This document shows positions 1 through 7,408 of a stretch of DNA of 64,000 nt, in pieces; the stretch's first letter is position 1; every line of letters starts with the position of its first letter. This DNA comes from Cupriavidus necator A5-1. GTDB lineage: Bacteria > Pseudomonadota > Gammaproteobacteria > Burkholderiales > Burkholderiaceae. The notes below the pieces were generated by a model, which saw nothing but the letters and a program-made list of their open reading frames with translations, was not told where the DNA came from and made no database searches. The position numbers and the translations under genes are program-made. The stretch lies in the NCBI RefSeq assembly GCF_000744095.1, contig NZ_JQLI01000001.1, forward strand, positions 4,154,001 through 4,218,000, read 5' to 3'.

Positions 1-625
1 CGACTATCTCCTGGCTTCTACCTTCAGCCTGCACCACGGCGTGCGGAAGCTCAGTGAAAGACTTCTTAGTCATTTTTCCTTGCACGGCCGGATGACCTCG
101 TCTTACGAGGCATACAAAACTGTGCCGGAACAAGCGCTGCTGAAAAACGTCTACGCCGTCCAGATCAGGGAAGTAACCAACAGCAAGATCTACCTCGCTG
201 CGCTGCAGCGCAGACATTAGCGCCTTCGGGTGAGTTGACACCGTCGTGATGTTTAAACCTGGCGCAAGCGTTGCCAGCCGATGCAGCAATCGCGGCAAGA
301 AGACCATTTCGCCGACATCGGACATCGCAATGGTGAACGTCCGTTGGACTTGAGCTGGGTCGAAGCCAGGCGACCTCAACACGCTTTCCCGGATCTGGGC
401 GAGTACCGACTGGATCACCGGCGCAAGTTGGGTGGCCCGCGGAGTCGGCTCCATCCCTTGCCGCGTTTTGACAAAGAGCGCATCCCCCAGCTCCTCCCTC
501 AGGCGACGGAGCGAATAGGAGATCGCCGGTTGGCTCAATCCAAGTTCTTGGGCTGCCCTGCCAACGTGGCCGTGCCGGTGCAGTGCGTCGAAGATTCTGA
601 GCAGGTTCAGGTCGAAGTTATCCAT
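1..625 (-). CDS. LysR-family transcriptional regulator, C-terminus beyond the window
   Basis: The minus strand is open from an ATG at 625 to the left edge, about 208 residues. The N-terminus begins MDNFDLNLLRIFDALHRHG and continues with a LysR winged helix-turn-helix (GRAAQELGLSQPAISYSLRRLR). The start of a substrate-binding domain follows, with FTIAMSDVGEMVFLPRLL, which resembles the NahR/DntR/LinR group that senses aromatic compounds. The gene faces the Rieske oxygenase operon across a 127-bp region, the usual LysR layout, so it probably activates that operon in response to an aromatic substrate. An open frame on the opposite strand (2-220) is only a shadow of this gene. The family call is firm; the effector is inferred. 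Confidence 0.9.
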   Translation of the reverse strand, partial: MDNFDLNLLRIFDALHRHGHVGRAAQELGLSQPAISYSLRRLREELGDALFVKTRQGMEPTPRATQLAPVIQSVLAQIRESVLRSPGFDPAQVQRTFTIAMSDVGEMVFLPRLLHRLATLAPGLNITTVSTHPKALMSALQRSEVDLAVGYFPDLDGVDVFQQRLFRHSFVCLVRRGHPAVQGKMTKKSFTELPHAVVQAEGRSQEIV

Positions 626-639
626 CTCGCTTATGAATG

Positions 640-663
640 TTATCAGGACGATCTACTTGATAA
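640..663. promoter_or_regulatory. Inverted repeat, candidate LysR operator
   Basis: TTATCA and TGATAA form a perfect 6-bp inverted repeat separated by 12 bases, starting 15 bp from the LysR start codon in the divergent intergenic region. Its size and position fit a LysR recognition site (the T-N11-A type). No binding data are available, so the role is inferred. Confidence 0.45.
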
Positions 664-696
664 ATCGTATGCGAATGACGAGACTTCATCCAGCAG

Positions 697-719
697 CACG
701 TTGCACCTTTCGCAACGTG
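697..719. promoter_or_regulatory. Second inverted repeat upstream of the Rieske operon
   Basis: CACGTTGC and GCAACGTG form a perfect 8-bp inverted repeat around a 7-base centre, ending 33 bp before the oxygenase ATG. It could be a second operator or a hairpin in the 5' leader. The sequence alone does not decide between them. Confidence 0.4.
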
Positions 720-752
720 TGACGATCAGCATCAGAAACCAGGAGACATTCC

Positions 753-1808
753 ATGTTCCCCAAGAACACTTGGTACGTCGCGGCGTGGGCCGACGAAATC
801 ACCACTACTCCCATTGCACGAACCCTTTTGAATGAGCCGGTGGTCTTCTACCGTGGCGTCAGCGGAAAGGTCTCTGCTCTTGAAGACCGGTGCTGTCACC
901 GAGCACTGCCTCTACACCACGGCGACGTTGTCGGTGATTGCTTACGCTGCGCATACCATGGCCTCGAGTACAACGCTGAGGGCCAATGTGTGCGGGTTCC
1001 AGGGCAGGGCAAGATCCCGACTAAAGCGAAGGTGAGGCGCTACCCGGTGGTCGAGAAGGACGACCTGATCTGGATCTGGATGGGAGACGAATCCCAGACG
1101 AAAGAGGCCGCTGTTCCCTCATACCCTTGGCACGGTGATAAGGGGTGGAGGTATCGGAAGAACACGTACCTCATCAAGTCGAATCACCTGCTCATCTACG
1201 ATAACCTGCTCGACCTGACCCATCTTGGCTACGTACACAAGCGCACCATTGGCGGCGACGCAGAGACCCACTTCGCAGCCAAAACCACCACCGGCCGGAC
1301 CGAAAAAGGCGTGCGAGTCGAGCGATGGATGTTGGACAGCTTGCCGCCGCCTACCTACACAGCGGCCTATACCTTTGGGACGGAACGCGTCGACCGGTGG
1401 CAGGAGATCGAATTCGAGCCCGGACTCGTCCGAATTTTCACCGGCGCGAAGGAAGTCGGCGGCGGTGCGCCAGAAGGAAACCGTGATGACGCCTACGGCT
1501 TCCGCGGCCTGAACGCGATGACCCCGGAAACCGAACACACGACGCATTACTTTTGGTCTGCCGCCCACAATTTCCGCATCGACGAACCTGCTGTGACCGA
1601 TGCCATTTACGACAACATCGTGATCACGTTCAATGAAGATAAGGAGATCATCGAATCTCAATATCAAAACATGCAACGCGATCCCGGCCGCGCAATGGTT
1701 GACATTTCCTTCGACATTGCGCCGGTGCAGGCCCGCAGGTACTGGGATGCCCTGAACAAGGCAGAGGCCGCTGATGCAGGTATCGAGCCGACCGCCAAGG
1801 CTGCGTAA
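753..1808 (+). CDS. Rieske non-haem iron aromatic oxygenase, VanA/O-demethylase type
   Basis: This 351-residue protein has the length and layout of the oxygenase component of two-component O-demethylases such as vanillate demethylase. The Rieske cluster ligands appear near residues 47-68 as CCH and CAYH. The mononuclear iron site is seen in NLLDLTHLGYVH, with its Asp and two His. The enzyme should hydroxylate an aromatic ring substituent (typically a methoxy methyl, releasing formaldehyde) using electrons from the reductase encoded next. An AGGAG sequence 7 bp upstream supports the ATG. Because pobA follows in the same operon, 4-methoxybenzoate or a similar 4-alkoxybenzoate is a reasonable substrate guess. 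Vanillate or another methoxylated acid remains possible. Confidence 0.88.
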   Translation: MFPKNTWYVAAWADEITTTPIARTLLNEPVVFYRGVSGKVSALEDRCCHRALPLHHGDVVGDCLRCAYHGLEYNAEGQCVRVPGQGKIPTKAKVRRYPVVEKDDLIWIWMGDESQTKEAAVPSYPWHGDKGWRYRKNTYLIKSNHLLIYDNLLDLTHLGYVHKRTIGGDAETHFAAKTTTGRTEKGVRVERWMLDSLPPPTYTAAYTFGTERVDRWQEIEFEPGLVRIFTGAKEVGGGAPEGNRDDAYGFRGLNAMTPETEHTTHYFWSAAHNFRIDEPAVTDAIYDNIVITFNEDKEIIESQYQNMQRDPGRAMVDISFDIAPVQARRYWDALNKAEAADAGIEPTAKAA

Positions 1809-1831
1809 GCAAAGATGTGGGGTGTTTCAGC

Positions 1832-2788
1832 ATGTTAAATGTACGCGTTGAATGTAAGCGTCAGGTGGCTGATGGCATCAGTGCCTTTCACCTGGTTTCG
1901 ACCACCGGCGAGCCGTTGCCAGCTTTCTCAGCGGGCGCACATGTGGATGTGCACTTACCTGGTGGACTGGTCCGCCAGTATTCTCTCTGTGGTGACCCCA
2001 GTAATTCCCGTAGCTATGTCCTTGGCGTCCTGAAGGACCCCGCTTCTCGCGGCGGCTCCGTTGCGATGCATGCCATCGGTGAAGGAAGCGAGATCCAGAT
2101 CAGTGCCCCTCGAAATCACTTCTCTCTGGAGGTTGACGCGAGTCATACGGTGCTTCTCGCCGGTGGAATCGGGGTTACCCCAATCATGGCCATGGCTCAG
2201 TCGCTGCAGGCACAAGGTCAGTCGTTCGAAATGCACTATTGCACACGAGCATTGGCGAAAACCGCTTTCAGAGAGGAGCTCCTGCAAGGGCCCATTAGCG
2301 AGCACGTGCATCTGCACCTTGATGACGGTTCGACAGATCGCTTCGATGCAAAGGATGCCCTGCAAAGCGCCTACCGTCCAGATACCCATATCTATGTGTG
2401 TGGTCCAGCGGGGTTCATCGACGCCATGCTCGAAGCCGCGCGGCAAGTTGGGTATGCCGATTCCCAATTGCACCGGGAGTACTTTGCAGCTCCGGCGACG
2501 ACCTCCCCGGAGCAAGCCGACATCGCTTTCGCGGTGAAGATCGGCAGCACGGGGCAAGTCCTGCAAGTAACCGCCGACAAGTCCGTTGTAGAAGTCCTTG
2601 CACAGCACGGGATTGAAATCGAAACATCTTGCGAGCAAGGGGTCTGCGGGACATGTGTGACCCGCATTCTTGATGGGATTCCGCTCCATCGAGATGTCTA
2701 CCTGACGGACGCGGAGCGTGCTGAGAACAAGGTCTTCACCCCCTGCTGTTCTCGCTCTTATTCGTCGATGCTTGTCCTCGACATTTAA
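1832..2788 (+). CDS. Vanillate-demethylase-type ferredoxin reductase
   Basis: The protein supplies electrons from NAD(P)H to the preceding Rieske oxygenase. Domains in order are an FMN/FAD-binding barrel with RQYSLCG, a nucleotide-binding domain with LLAGGIGVTPI, and a C-terminal plant-type 2Fe-2S domain with CEQGVCGTC and a distant final Cys (TPCCS). I chose the ATG at 1832 (318 residues) because a GGGG-containing ribosome site lies about 9 bp upstream. A GTG at 1817 in the same frame would add five residues. The 23-bp gap to the oxygenase gene marks one transcript. This is the VanB family; the exact oxygenase substrate is unknown. Confidence 0.9.
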   Translation: MLNVRVECKRQVADGISAFHLVSTTGEPLPAFSAGAHVDVHLPGGLVRQYSLCGDPSNSRSYVLGVLKDPASRGGSVAMHAIGEGSEIQISAPRNHFSLEVDASHTVLLAGGIGVTPIMAMAQSLQAQGQSFEMHYCTRALAKTAFREELLQGPISEHVHLHLDDGSTDRFDAKDALQSAYRPDTHIYVCGPAGFIDAMLEAARQVGYADSQLHREYFAAPATTSPEQADIAFAVKIGSTGQVLQVTADKSVVEVLAQHGIEIETSCEQGVCGTCVTRILDGIPLHRDVYLTDAERAENKVFTPCCSRSYSSMLVLDI

Positions 2789-2864
2789 ATGGCCGGGCAG
2801 CGCCAGAATTCATATCTTTAGCGAAAGACTCCTGCGTCAGAATTACGCAGGGTGGAGAACTATT

Positions 2865-4040
2865 GTGCGTACACAAGTTGGAATCATTGGAGCGGGCCCT
2901 GCCGGATTGATGCTGTCGCATCTGCTGCACATGCAGGGTATCGATTCGGTAGTAATCGAATCGCGTACTCGTGAGCAGATCGAGTCCACCATCCGGGCAG
3001 GCGTCCTGGAGCAGGGAACAATGGACCTGTTGCATGAAGTTGGACTCGGCCAGAGAATGGCCGCAGAAGGCGCCTTGCACACCGGGTTCGACCTTTCGTT
3101 CAATGGTGGCCGCCATCGCATCGATCTGAAGGCGCTAACCGGCCACTCCATCACCGTCTACGCGCAGCACGAGGTAATTAAGGACCTTGTCGGCGCCCGG
3201 GTTTCGGCCAACGCTCAACTTGAGTTTGGCGTGTCCGACACGTCGCTCCACGGCCTTGACACCGAATCGCCTTCTATCCGCTACGTCAAAAATGGAGAGG
3301 TGCGCGAGATCGTTTGCGATTTCGTGGTAGGGTGCGATGGCTCGCAAGGAATCTCACGCTCGGCAATCCCCGAGTCCGTCCGCATGGACTATCAAAGACT
3401 CTACCCTTTCGGATGGTTCGGCATCCTTGTGGAGGCACCTCCCTCCAGCGATGAACTCATCTACGCTCGCCACGAACGGGGATTTGCCCTCATCAGCACC
3501 CGTTCACCGAACGTGCAGCGGATGTACTTTCAGTGCGACCCCAAGGATTCCGTAGAGAACTGGTCGGACGATCGAATCTGGAGCGAACTGCACGCCCGCG
3601 TTGACCAAGCCGATGGCTGGAAGGTGACGGAAGGAAAGATCTTCCAGAAGAACATCGTCGGCATGCGCAGCTTCGTGTCCAGTGTCATGCAGCACGGAAG
3701 ACTTTACCTCGCTGGCGACGCCGCTCACATCGTGCCGCCTACTGGCGCAAAGGGCATAAATCTCGCGATTAACGATGTGCTAATCCTGGCGGAAGGCTTC
3801 AAGCAGTTCTATCGGGAAGGTAAGAACGAGTCTTTGGATCGTTACTCCGAGACGGCCCTGAAACGGATCTGGCGTGCCGAACACTTCTCGTGGTGGATGA
3901 CGAGCATGCTTCACCAGTTCGACGATGCCAGTCCGTTCCAGCAGCAGATGCAACTGTCGGAACTGGCCTATGTGACAGCCTCTCGCGCGGCAGCCACCGC
4001 ACTGGCCGAGAACTACGTCGGGAAGGCTGCGGTTCACTAA
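2865..4040 (+). CDS. pobA: 4-hydroxybenzoate 3-monooxygenase
   Basis: This FAD-dependent enzyme turns 4-hydroxybenzoate into protocatechuate with NADPH and oxygen. The N-terminus has the FAD fold motif GIIGAGPAGL, the middle has VVGCDGSQG, and near the C-terminus lies GDAAHIVPPTGAKGINLA, the FAD and active-site loop typical of PobA. The segment RLYPFGWFGIL matches the substrate-binding strand of the family. The frame is open from 2718, but a GTG at 2865 with GGTGGAG 7 bp upstream gives 391 residues, almost the 394 of the Pseudomonas enzyme, so I use it. It lies 76 bp after the reductase, giving a logical step after O-demethylation. The pca ring-cleavage genes are not in the window. Confidence 0.92.
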   Translation: MRTQVGIIGAGPAGLMLSHLLHMQGIDSVVIESRTREQIESTIRAGVLEQGTMDLLHEVGLGQRMAAEGALHTGFDLSFNGGRHRIDLKALTGHSITVYAQHEVIKDLVGARVSANAQLEFGVSDTSLHGLDTESPSIRYVKNGEVREIVCDFVVGCDGSQGISRSAIPESVRMDYQRLYPFGWFGILVEAPPSSDELIYARHERGFALISTRSPNVQRMYFQCDPKDSVENWSDDRIWSELHARVDQADGWKVTEGKIFQKNIVGMRSFVSSVMQHGRLYLAGDAAHIVPPTGAKGINLAINDVLILAEGFKQFYREGKNESLDRYSETALKRIWRAEHFSWWMTSMLHQFDDASPFQQQMQLSELAYVTASRAAATALAENYVGKAAVH

Positions 4041-4050
4041 TGTAGTGACG

Positions 4051-4078
4051 CGATGCCGGAGAAAGTTGCCCGGCATCG
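4051..4078 (+). terminator. Hairpin after pobA
   Basis: CGATGCCGG and CCGGCATCG form a perfect 9-bp stem with a 10-base loop, 11 bp after the pobA stop codon. Only TTAAGT follows, so a strong U-tract is missing. It is a probable transcript end or 3' stabiliser. Confidence 0.55.
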
Positions 4079-4087
4079 TTAAGTACA

Positions 4088-4110
4088 GGCGGTCTCAATA
4101 TCGGACCGCC
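4088..4110. terminator. Second hairpin between convergent genes
   Basis: GGCGGTC and GACCGCC form a 7-bp stem around 9 bases. It sits between pobA and the convergent hypothetical gene, 19 bp beyond the stop codon of that gene, so it could end transcription from either side. No U-tract is present. Confidence 0.4.
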
Positions 4111-4129
4111 CTGTCGAACTTCCGCCAGA

Positions 4130-4600
4130 TCACCCGCGGATCCGCAACAGATCAGCGTAAGAGACCAGCTTGCGTTTCTCATTAGCAAGCGTCTTACGTT
4201 TGGACGCCGAGCGGGTTGGTTGGCCGCGCTCGAACTTGGCGGCGGCGCGTGCGTCCTCCCGCGTGTAGGTCCGCGCAGCCTTGGCTTCCGCCTTCAGGCG
4301 TTCAGCTTCTAGCCGCGCAGCAGTGCGTTCCTCTCGGGCAACATCTTGCACGGCCGACATGATTTCGGCTCTTAGTAGATCGCGCCTTTGCTTGGCAGCG
4401 GCACGGGCAGCCTGCAATTGCTCTTTCCTCTGCCGCAGCCAGTCTTTCCCGTTGACCGGCGCAGGCCTGGCCTCTGGCGGCACGCTCAGGCGCAAAGCCC
4501 TGCTGATTGAAACTCTCTCAGTCCGCAGCGTGCGCCGCGTTTCCTGCTTCGCATCACTCACGCTGCATCGCTCTCCCAGCACCACATCGGTACGGCCCAT
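4130..4600 (-). CDS. Hypothetical coiled-coil protein, Ala/Arg/Lys/Glu-rich
   Basis: I do not recognise this 156-residue protein. From about residue 50 to the end it is almost entirely charged and alanine-rich (for example REERTAARLEAERLKAEAKAA), which predicts a long helix or coiled coil. There is no signal peptide or membrane segment. The C-terminus (KRKLVSYADLLRIRG) is basic, so nucleic-acid binding is conceivable. It is convergent with pobA. The start is uncertain because no clear ribosome site precedes the ATG at 4600. Opposite-strand frames in the same place look like shadows. Its reality rests mainly on length and composition. Confidence 0.45.
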   Translation of the reverse strand: MGRTDVVLGERCSVSDAKQETRRTLRTERVSISRALRLSVPPEARPAPVNGKDWLRQRKEQLQAARAAAKQRRDLLRAEIMSAVQDVAREERTAARLEAERLKAEAKAARTYTREDARAAAKFERGQPTRSASKRKTLANEKRKLVSYADLLRIRG

Positions 4601-4988
4601 GCATCACCAGTTTGAAGTCCATGAACTCATCCCACCAACCTTACCATAGGACTCCATCTCGGGCTTCGCTTGAACAGCAGCCCTCAATTCAACGAAGCGT
4701 ATTTTTCACCCGATTCGATTCGTGGCTCCGGGCATTGACTCTGATGTCGGGCGATTATGTTCATATCGACCAGACATTTTGGTCGATATGGACCGGCTTG
4801 TGTCTGATTGGAAAGGAATCATAGTGGATGACGCAACAGCGACCAGGGAGCAGCGGAAGCTACACCCGTCGCTCCAGCGCTCTCGCCTCTGACCGGGGAA
4901 TACATTTGGGAAGGACTTTATTTCCCGAGGTTAGGACACTCATCTCGGCTTTATACTCCGCATTACACATTTCACCCGGAGCCAAACC
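4601..4988. other. Intergenic region with a strong palindrome
   Basis: I see no convincing gene in these 388 bp. The region is more AT-rich than the DNA to its right and may mark the edge of the catabolic block. Its one clear structure is the palindrome at 4762-4790. The last 80 bp before the ArsR gene probably hold that gene's promoter, but I could not assign boxes with confidence. Confidence 0.6.
4762..4790. repeat. Perfect 11-bp inverted repeat
   Basis: CATATCGACCA and TGGTCGATATG are perfect reverse complements separated by GACATTT. The site lies about 200 bp before the ArsR gene and 160 bp behind the hypothetical gene. It could be an operator for a dimeric regulator or a transcribed hairpin. 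No gene product explains it. Confidence 0.6.
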
Positions 4989-5678
4989 ATGGATTACGCA
5001 CCCGGCATCAGCCAGCTGGCGGGCTTGCTCGCCGATCCCGGCCGCGCGGCCATGCTGTGGGCGCTGATGGACGGCAGCGCGCGCCCCGCGGGAGAGCTGG
5101 CGCTGATCGCAGGGCTGTCGGCGTCGTCGACCAGCGGCCACCTCGCGCGGTTGTCCGAAGGCGGCCTGCTGGTGGTGGAAACGCGCGGGCGCAACCGCTA
5201 CTACCGGCTGGCCGCGCCGGAGATCGGCGTGGCGATCGAGGCGCTGGCGTCGGCCTCGCTGGCCAGCAAGCCGCCGCGGCTGCGCGACGTGCCGGTTTCG
5301 CGCACGGCGCCGCCGGCGCTGCGCCAGGCGCGCACCTGCTATGACCACCTGGCGGGCGAGCTGGCGGTGGGCCTGTTCGAGCGAATGACCCATTCCGGCT
5401 GGCTGGTGCTGGAAGCGCAGCGCGTGGAACTGAGCGGCGACGGTGCGCAGGCGCTGGCCGGGCTGGGCATCGACGTGGAAGCGGCGCGGCGCAAGCGGCG
5501 GCAGTTCGCCTGCGCCTGCCCGGACTGGAGCGAGCGCAAGCCGCACCTGGGCGGCGCGCTGGGCGAGGCGCTGCTGGGCAGCCTGATCACGCGCGGTTGG
5601 GTCGAAACCACGCGCACCTCGCGTGCGCTGCGCGTGACACCGGCCGGCCAACGCGAGATCATGCGCATCGCGGCATAG
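4989..5678 (+). CDS. ArsR-family winged-helix transcriptional regulator
   Basis: The 229-residue protein starts with an ArsR helix-turn-helix domain (residues about 5-80). The recognition region is seen in ALIAGLSASSTSGHLARLSEGGLL and the wing in RGRNRYYRLA. The longer C-terminal half contains RTCYDHLAGELA and CACPDWSERKPHLGGALG. Both stretches are, as I remember them, typical of a two-domain ArsR subgroup, and their cysteines could act as metal or redox sensors. The gene stands 27 bp ahead of an acidic hypothetical protein and may be co-transcribed with it. The ligand is unknown. Confidence 0.85.
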   Translation: MDYAPGISQLAGLLADPGRAAMLWALMDGSARPAGELALIAGLSASSTSGHLARLSEGGLLVVETRGRNRYYRLAAPEIGVAIEALASASLASKPPRLRDVPVSRTAPPALRQARTCYDHLAGELAVGLFERMTHSGWLVLEAQRVELSGDGAQALAGLGIDVEAARRKRRQFACACPDWSERKPHLGGALGEALLGSLITRGWVETTRTSRALRVTPAGQREIMRIAA

Positions 5679-5705
5679 CAGACCGCGCAGCCTCAGGAGA
5701 CGATC

Positions 5706-6212
5706 ATGGCCACATCACTGGACGACGACACGCAGGACGCCATCGCGCGTTTCTTCGCCCTTATCAATCTTGGCGACAGCGCCCAGACCTCGGCGCAGCT
5801 GGCGATGTTCGAGGATGCATTGCTCGACGCCGAGGACGATGACACCGACGGCCAGGAACTGCTCTGGGTGATCCGCGAGGTCATCGACTGGCAATCGGGC
5901 TTCTTTGTCGACTGGAAGGACTGCCAGTCCTTTATCGGCTGCCTCAACCAGCTGTGCGAGCGGATGGACCTGGAGCTCGACTGGGGCACTGACGATCCCG
6001 AGGACGAGGCCTTCCTGGAGAGCACCAGCGTGCCGGAGCTGATGGAGCTGGCGCACAACCAGCTGCGCGTGGCCGGCTATACGCTGTGGCAATGGGACAC
6101 CGACGGCGACGCCTACGGCGGGTGGATCACGCGCAGCGAGGATGATGAGGAGATGCTGGATATCGCGGAGACGCTGCGCTTCGAGGTCCGGCCGGCGGAC
6201 CAGCCTTACTGA
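5706..6212 (+). CDS. Acidic hypothetical protein
   Basis: This 168-residue protein is very rich in Asp and Glu (DAEDDDTDG, TDDPEDEAF) and has several Trp residues, with the stretch LWQWDTDGDAYGGWITRSEDDEEM near the C-terminus. It has no signal peptide or membrane helix, so it is probably cytosolic. I have a weak impression of a DUF6630-type protein but cannot confirm it. CAGGAGACGATC before the ATG gives a good ribosome site. It follows the ArsR gene by 27 bp and is convergent with the CaiB gene. Function unknown. Confidence 0.75.
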   Translation: MATSLDDDTQDAIARFFALINLGDSAQTSAQLAMFEDALLDAEDDDTDGQELLWVIREVIDWQSGFFVDWKDCQSFIGCLNQLCERMDLELDWGTDDPEDEAFLESTSVPELMELAHNQLRVAGYTLWQWDTDGDAYGGWITRSEDDEEMLDIAETLRFEVRPADQPY

Positions 6213-6230
6213 CGCGCGCTGGCAAGCCTG

Positions 6231-7391
6231 TCAGCCGCCGAACTCCGCCAGCAACCGCTCCCGATCCTGGTCCAGCGCAGGCGGGTTCCGTACCCCTGAA
6301 AGCGCCTCGACCGTCCCGATCTTGACCGGGTTGCCGGCCACCCTTAGCCCCTTGCCGTCGCCAATACCGATATCGAGGATCATCCCGCGCGCCTGGACAT
6401 GCGGATTCCTGACCAGTTGCGGAACGCTGTTCATCGGGCCATGCGGCACCCCGGCGGCCTCTAGAATCGCCTCCCACTCGGCAGTGGTTGCGTCGGCGAG
6501 CCGCGCCTCCAGGCAGGCCTTGAGCGTGACATGGTGCTCGTTGCGCGCCGGCACGGTAGCGAAGCGTTCCTCCAGAGCCCATTCGCCGCGCCCGAGCGCG
6601 TCGCACAGCTTGGCGAACAAGGCATCGTTGCCGACCGCGATGACGATAAAGCCATCGCTGGTGGCGAACATGTCGAACGGGGTAATCGACGGGTGGCGGG
6701 TGCCGAGCGGCTTCGGCACGCCGCCGGTAGCGGAATAGCGGGCGATCGGGTTCTCCAGCAGCGCGACCTGACAGTCCAGCATGGAGATGTCGACGCGCTC
6801 GCCCAGGCCGGTATGCACCCGCTTGAGCAACGCCGACTGGATGCCGATGGTCGCGTACAGCCCCGCCCCGATGTCGCCAATGGAAACGCCCACCCGCGCG
6901 GGATTGCCGCCCGCCTCGCCGGTGACGCTCATCAGCCCGCCCATGGCCTGCACCACCATGTCGTAGGCCGGGCGGGCGCGATACGGGCCGGTCTGCCCGA
7001 AGCCGGAGATCGAGGCATAGACCAGCCGCGGGAAGCGGGCGTGCAGGTCTTCCCACGTGTAGCCCAGCTTCTCCATGACGCCGGCGCGGAAGTTCTCCAC
7101 CAGCACGTCCGCCGTGGCGAGCATGCGGTCGAGCACCTTGCGGTCCTCGGGGTTCTTGAGGTCGAGCGCGATCGATTCCTTGTTCCGGTTGATCGACGCG
7201 AAGTAGGCCGACTCGCCGTCGACGAACGGGCCGACCTGCCGCGAATCGTCGCCGCCGTCCGGGTTCTCGATCTTGATCACGCGCGCGCCCAGGTCGGCAA
7301 GCATCATCGTGCAGTAAGGGCCGGCGAGCACCCGTGTCAGGTCCACCACGGTCAGTCCCGCCAGGGGGAGTTGGCCACTTGCTGTTGTCAT
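6231..7391 (-). CDS. CaiB/BaiF family CoA-transferase
   Basis: The 386-residue length and sequence are those of class III CoA-transferases, which move CoA between two carboxylic acids. The N-terminus GLTVVDLTRVLAGPYCTMMLADLGA is a family hallmark, and the catalytic Asp lies in PAYDMVVQAMGGLM. It is the last gene of a minus-strand operon with a Bug-type binding protein and a crotonase-fold protein, facing a GntR regulator. That context suggests uptake of an organic acid, activation to its CoA ester and further conversion. The family covers formyl-, succinyl- and carnitine-CoA transferases, so the substrate is unassigned. Confidence 0.9.
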   Translation of the reverse strand: MTTASGQLPLAGLTVVDLTRVLAGPYCTMMLADLGARVIKIENPDGGDDSRQVGPFVDGESAYFASINRNKESIALDLKNPEDRKVLDRMLATADVLVENFRAGVMEKLGYTWEDLHARFPRLVYASISGFGQTGPYRARPAYDMVVQAMGGLMSVTGEAGGNPARVGVSIGDIGAGLYATIGIQSALLKRVHTGLGERVDISMLDCQVALLENPIARYSATGGVPKPLGTRHPSITPFDMFATSDGFIVIAVGNDALFAKLCDALGRGEWALEERFATVPARNEHHVTLKACLEARLADATTAEWEAILEAAGVPHGPMNSVPQLVRNPHVQARGMILDIGIGDGKGLRVAGNPVKIGTVEALSGVRNPPALDQDRERLLAEFGG

Positions 7392-7408
7392 TACGCTCTC
7401 CGCATGGT

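Noticed and set aside
2..220. Open plus-strand frame at the left edge, apparently the 3' end of a gene
   Set aside because: The opposite strand encodes the effector domain of the LysR regulator continuously through this stretch; the plus frame has no recognisable family.
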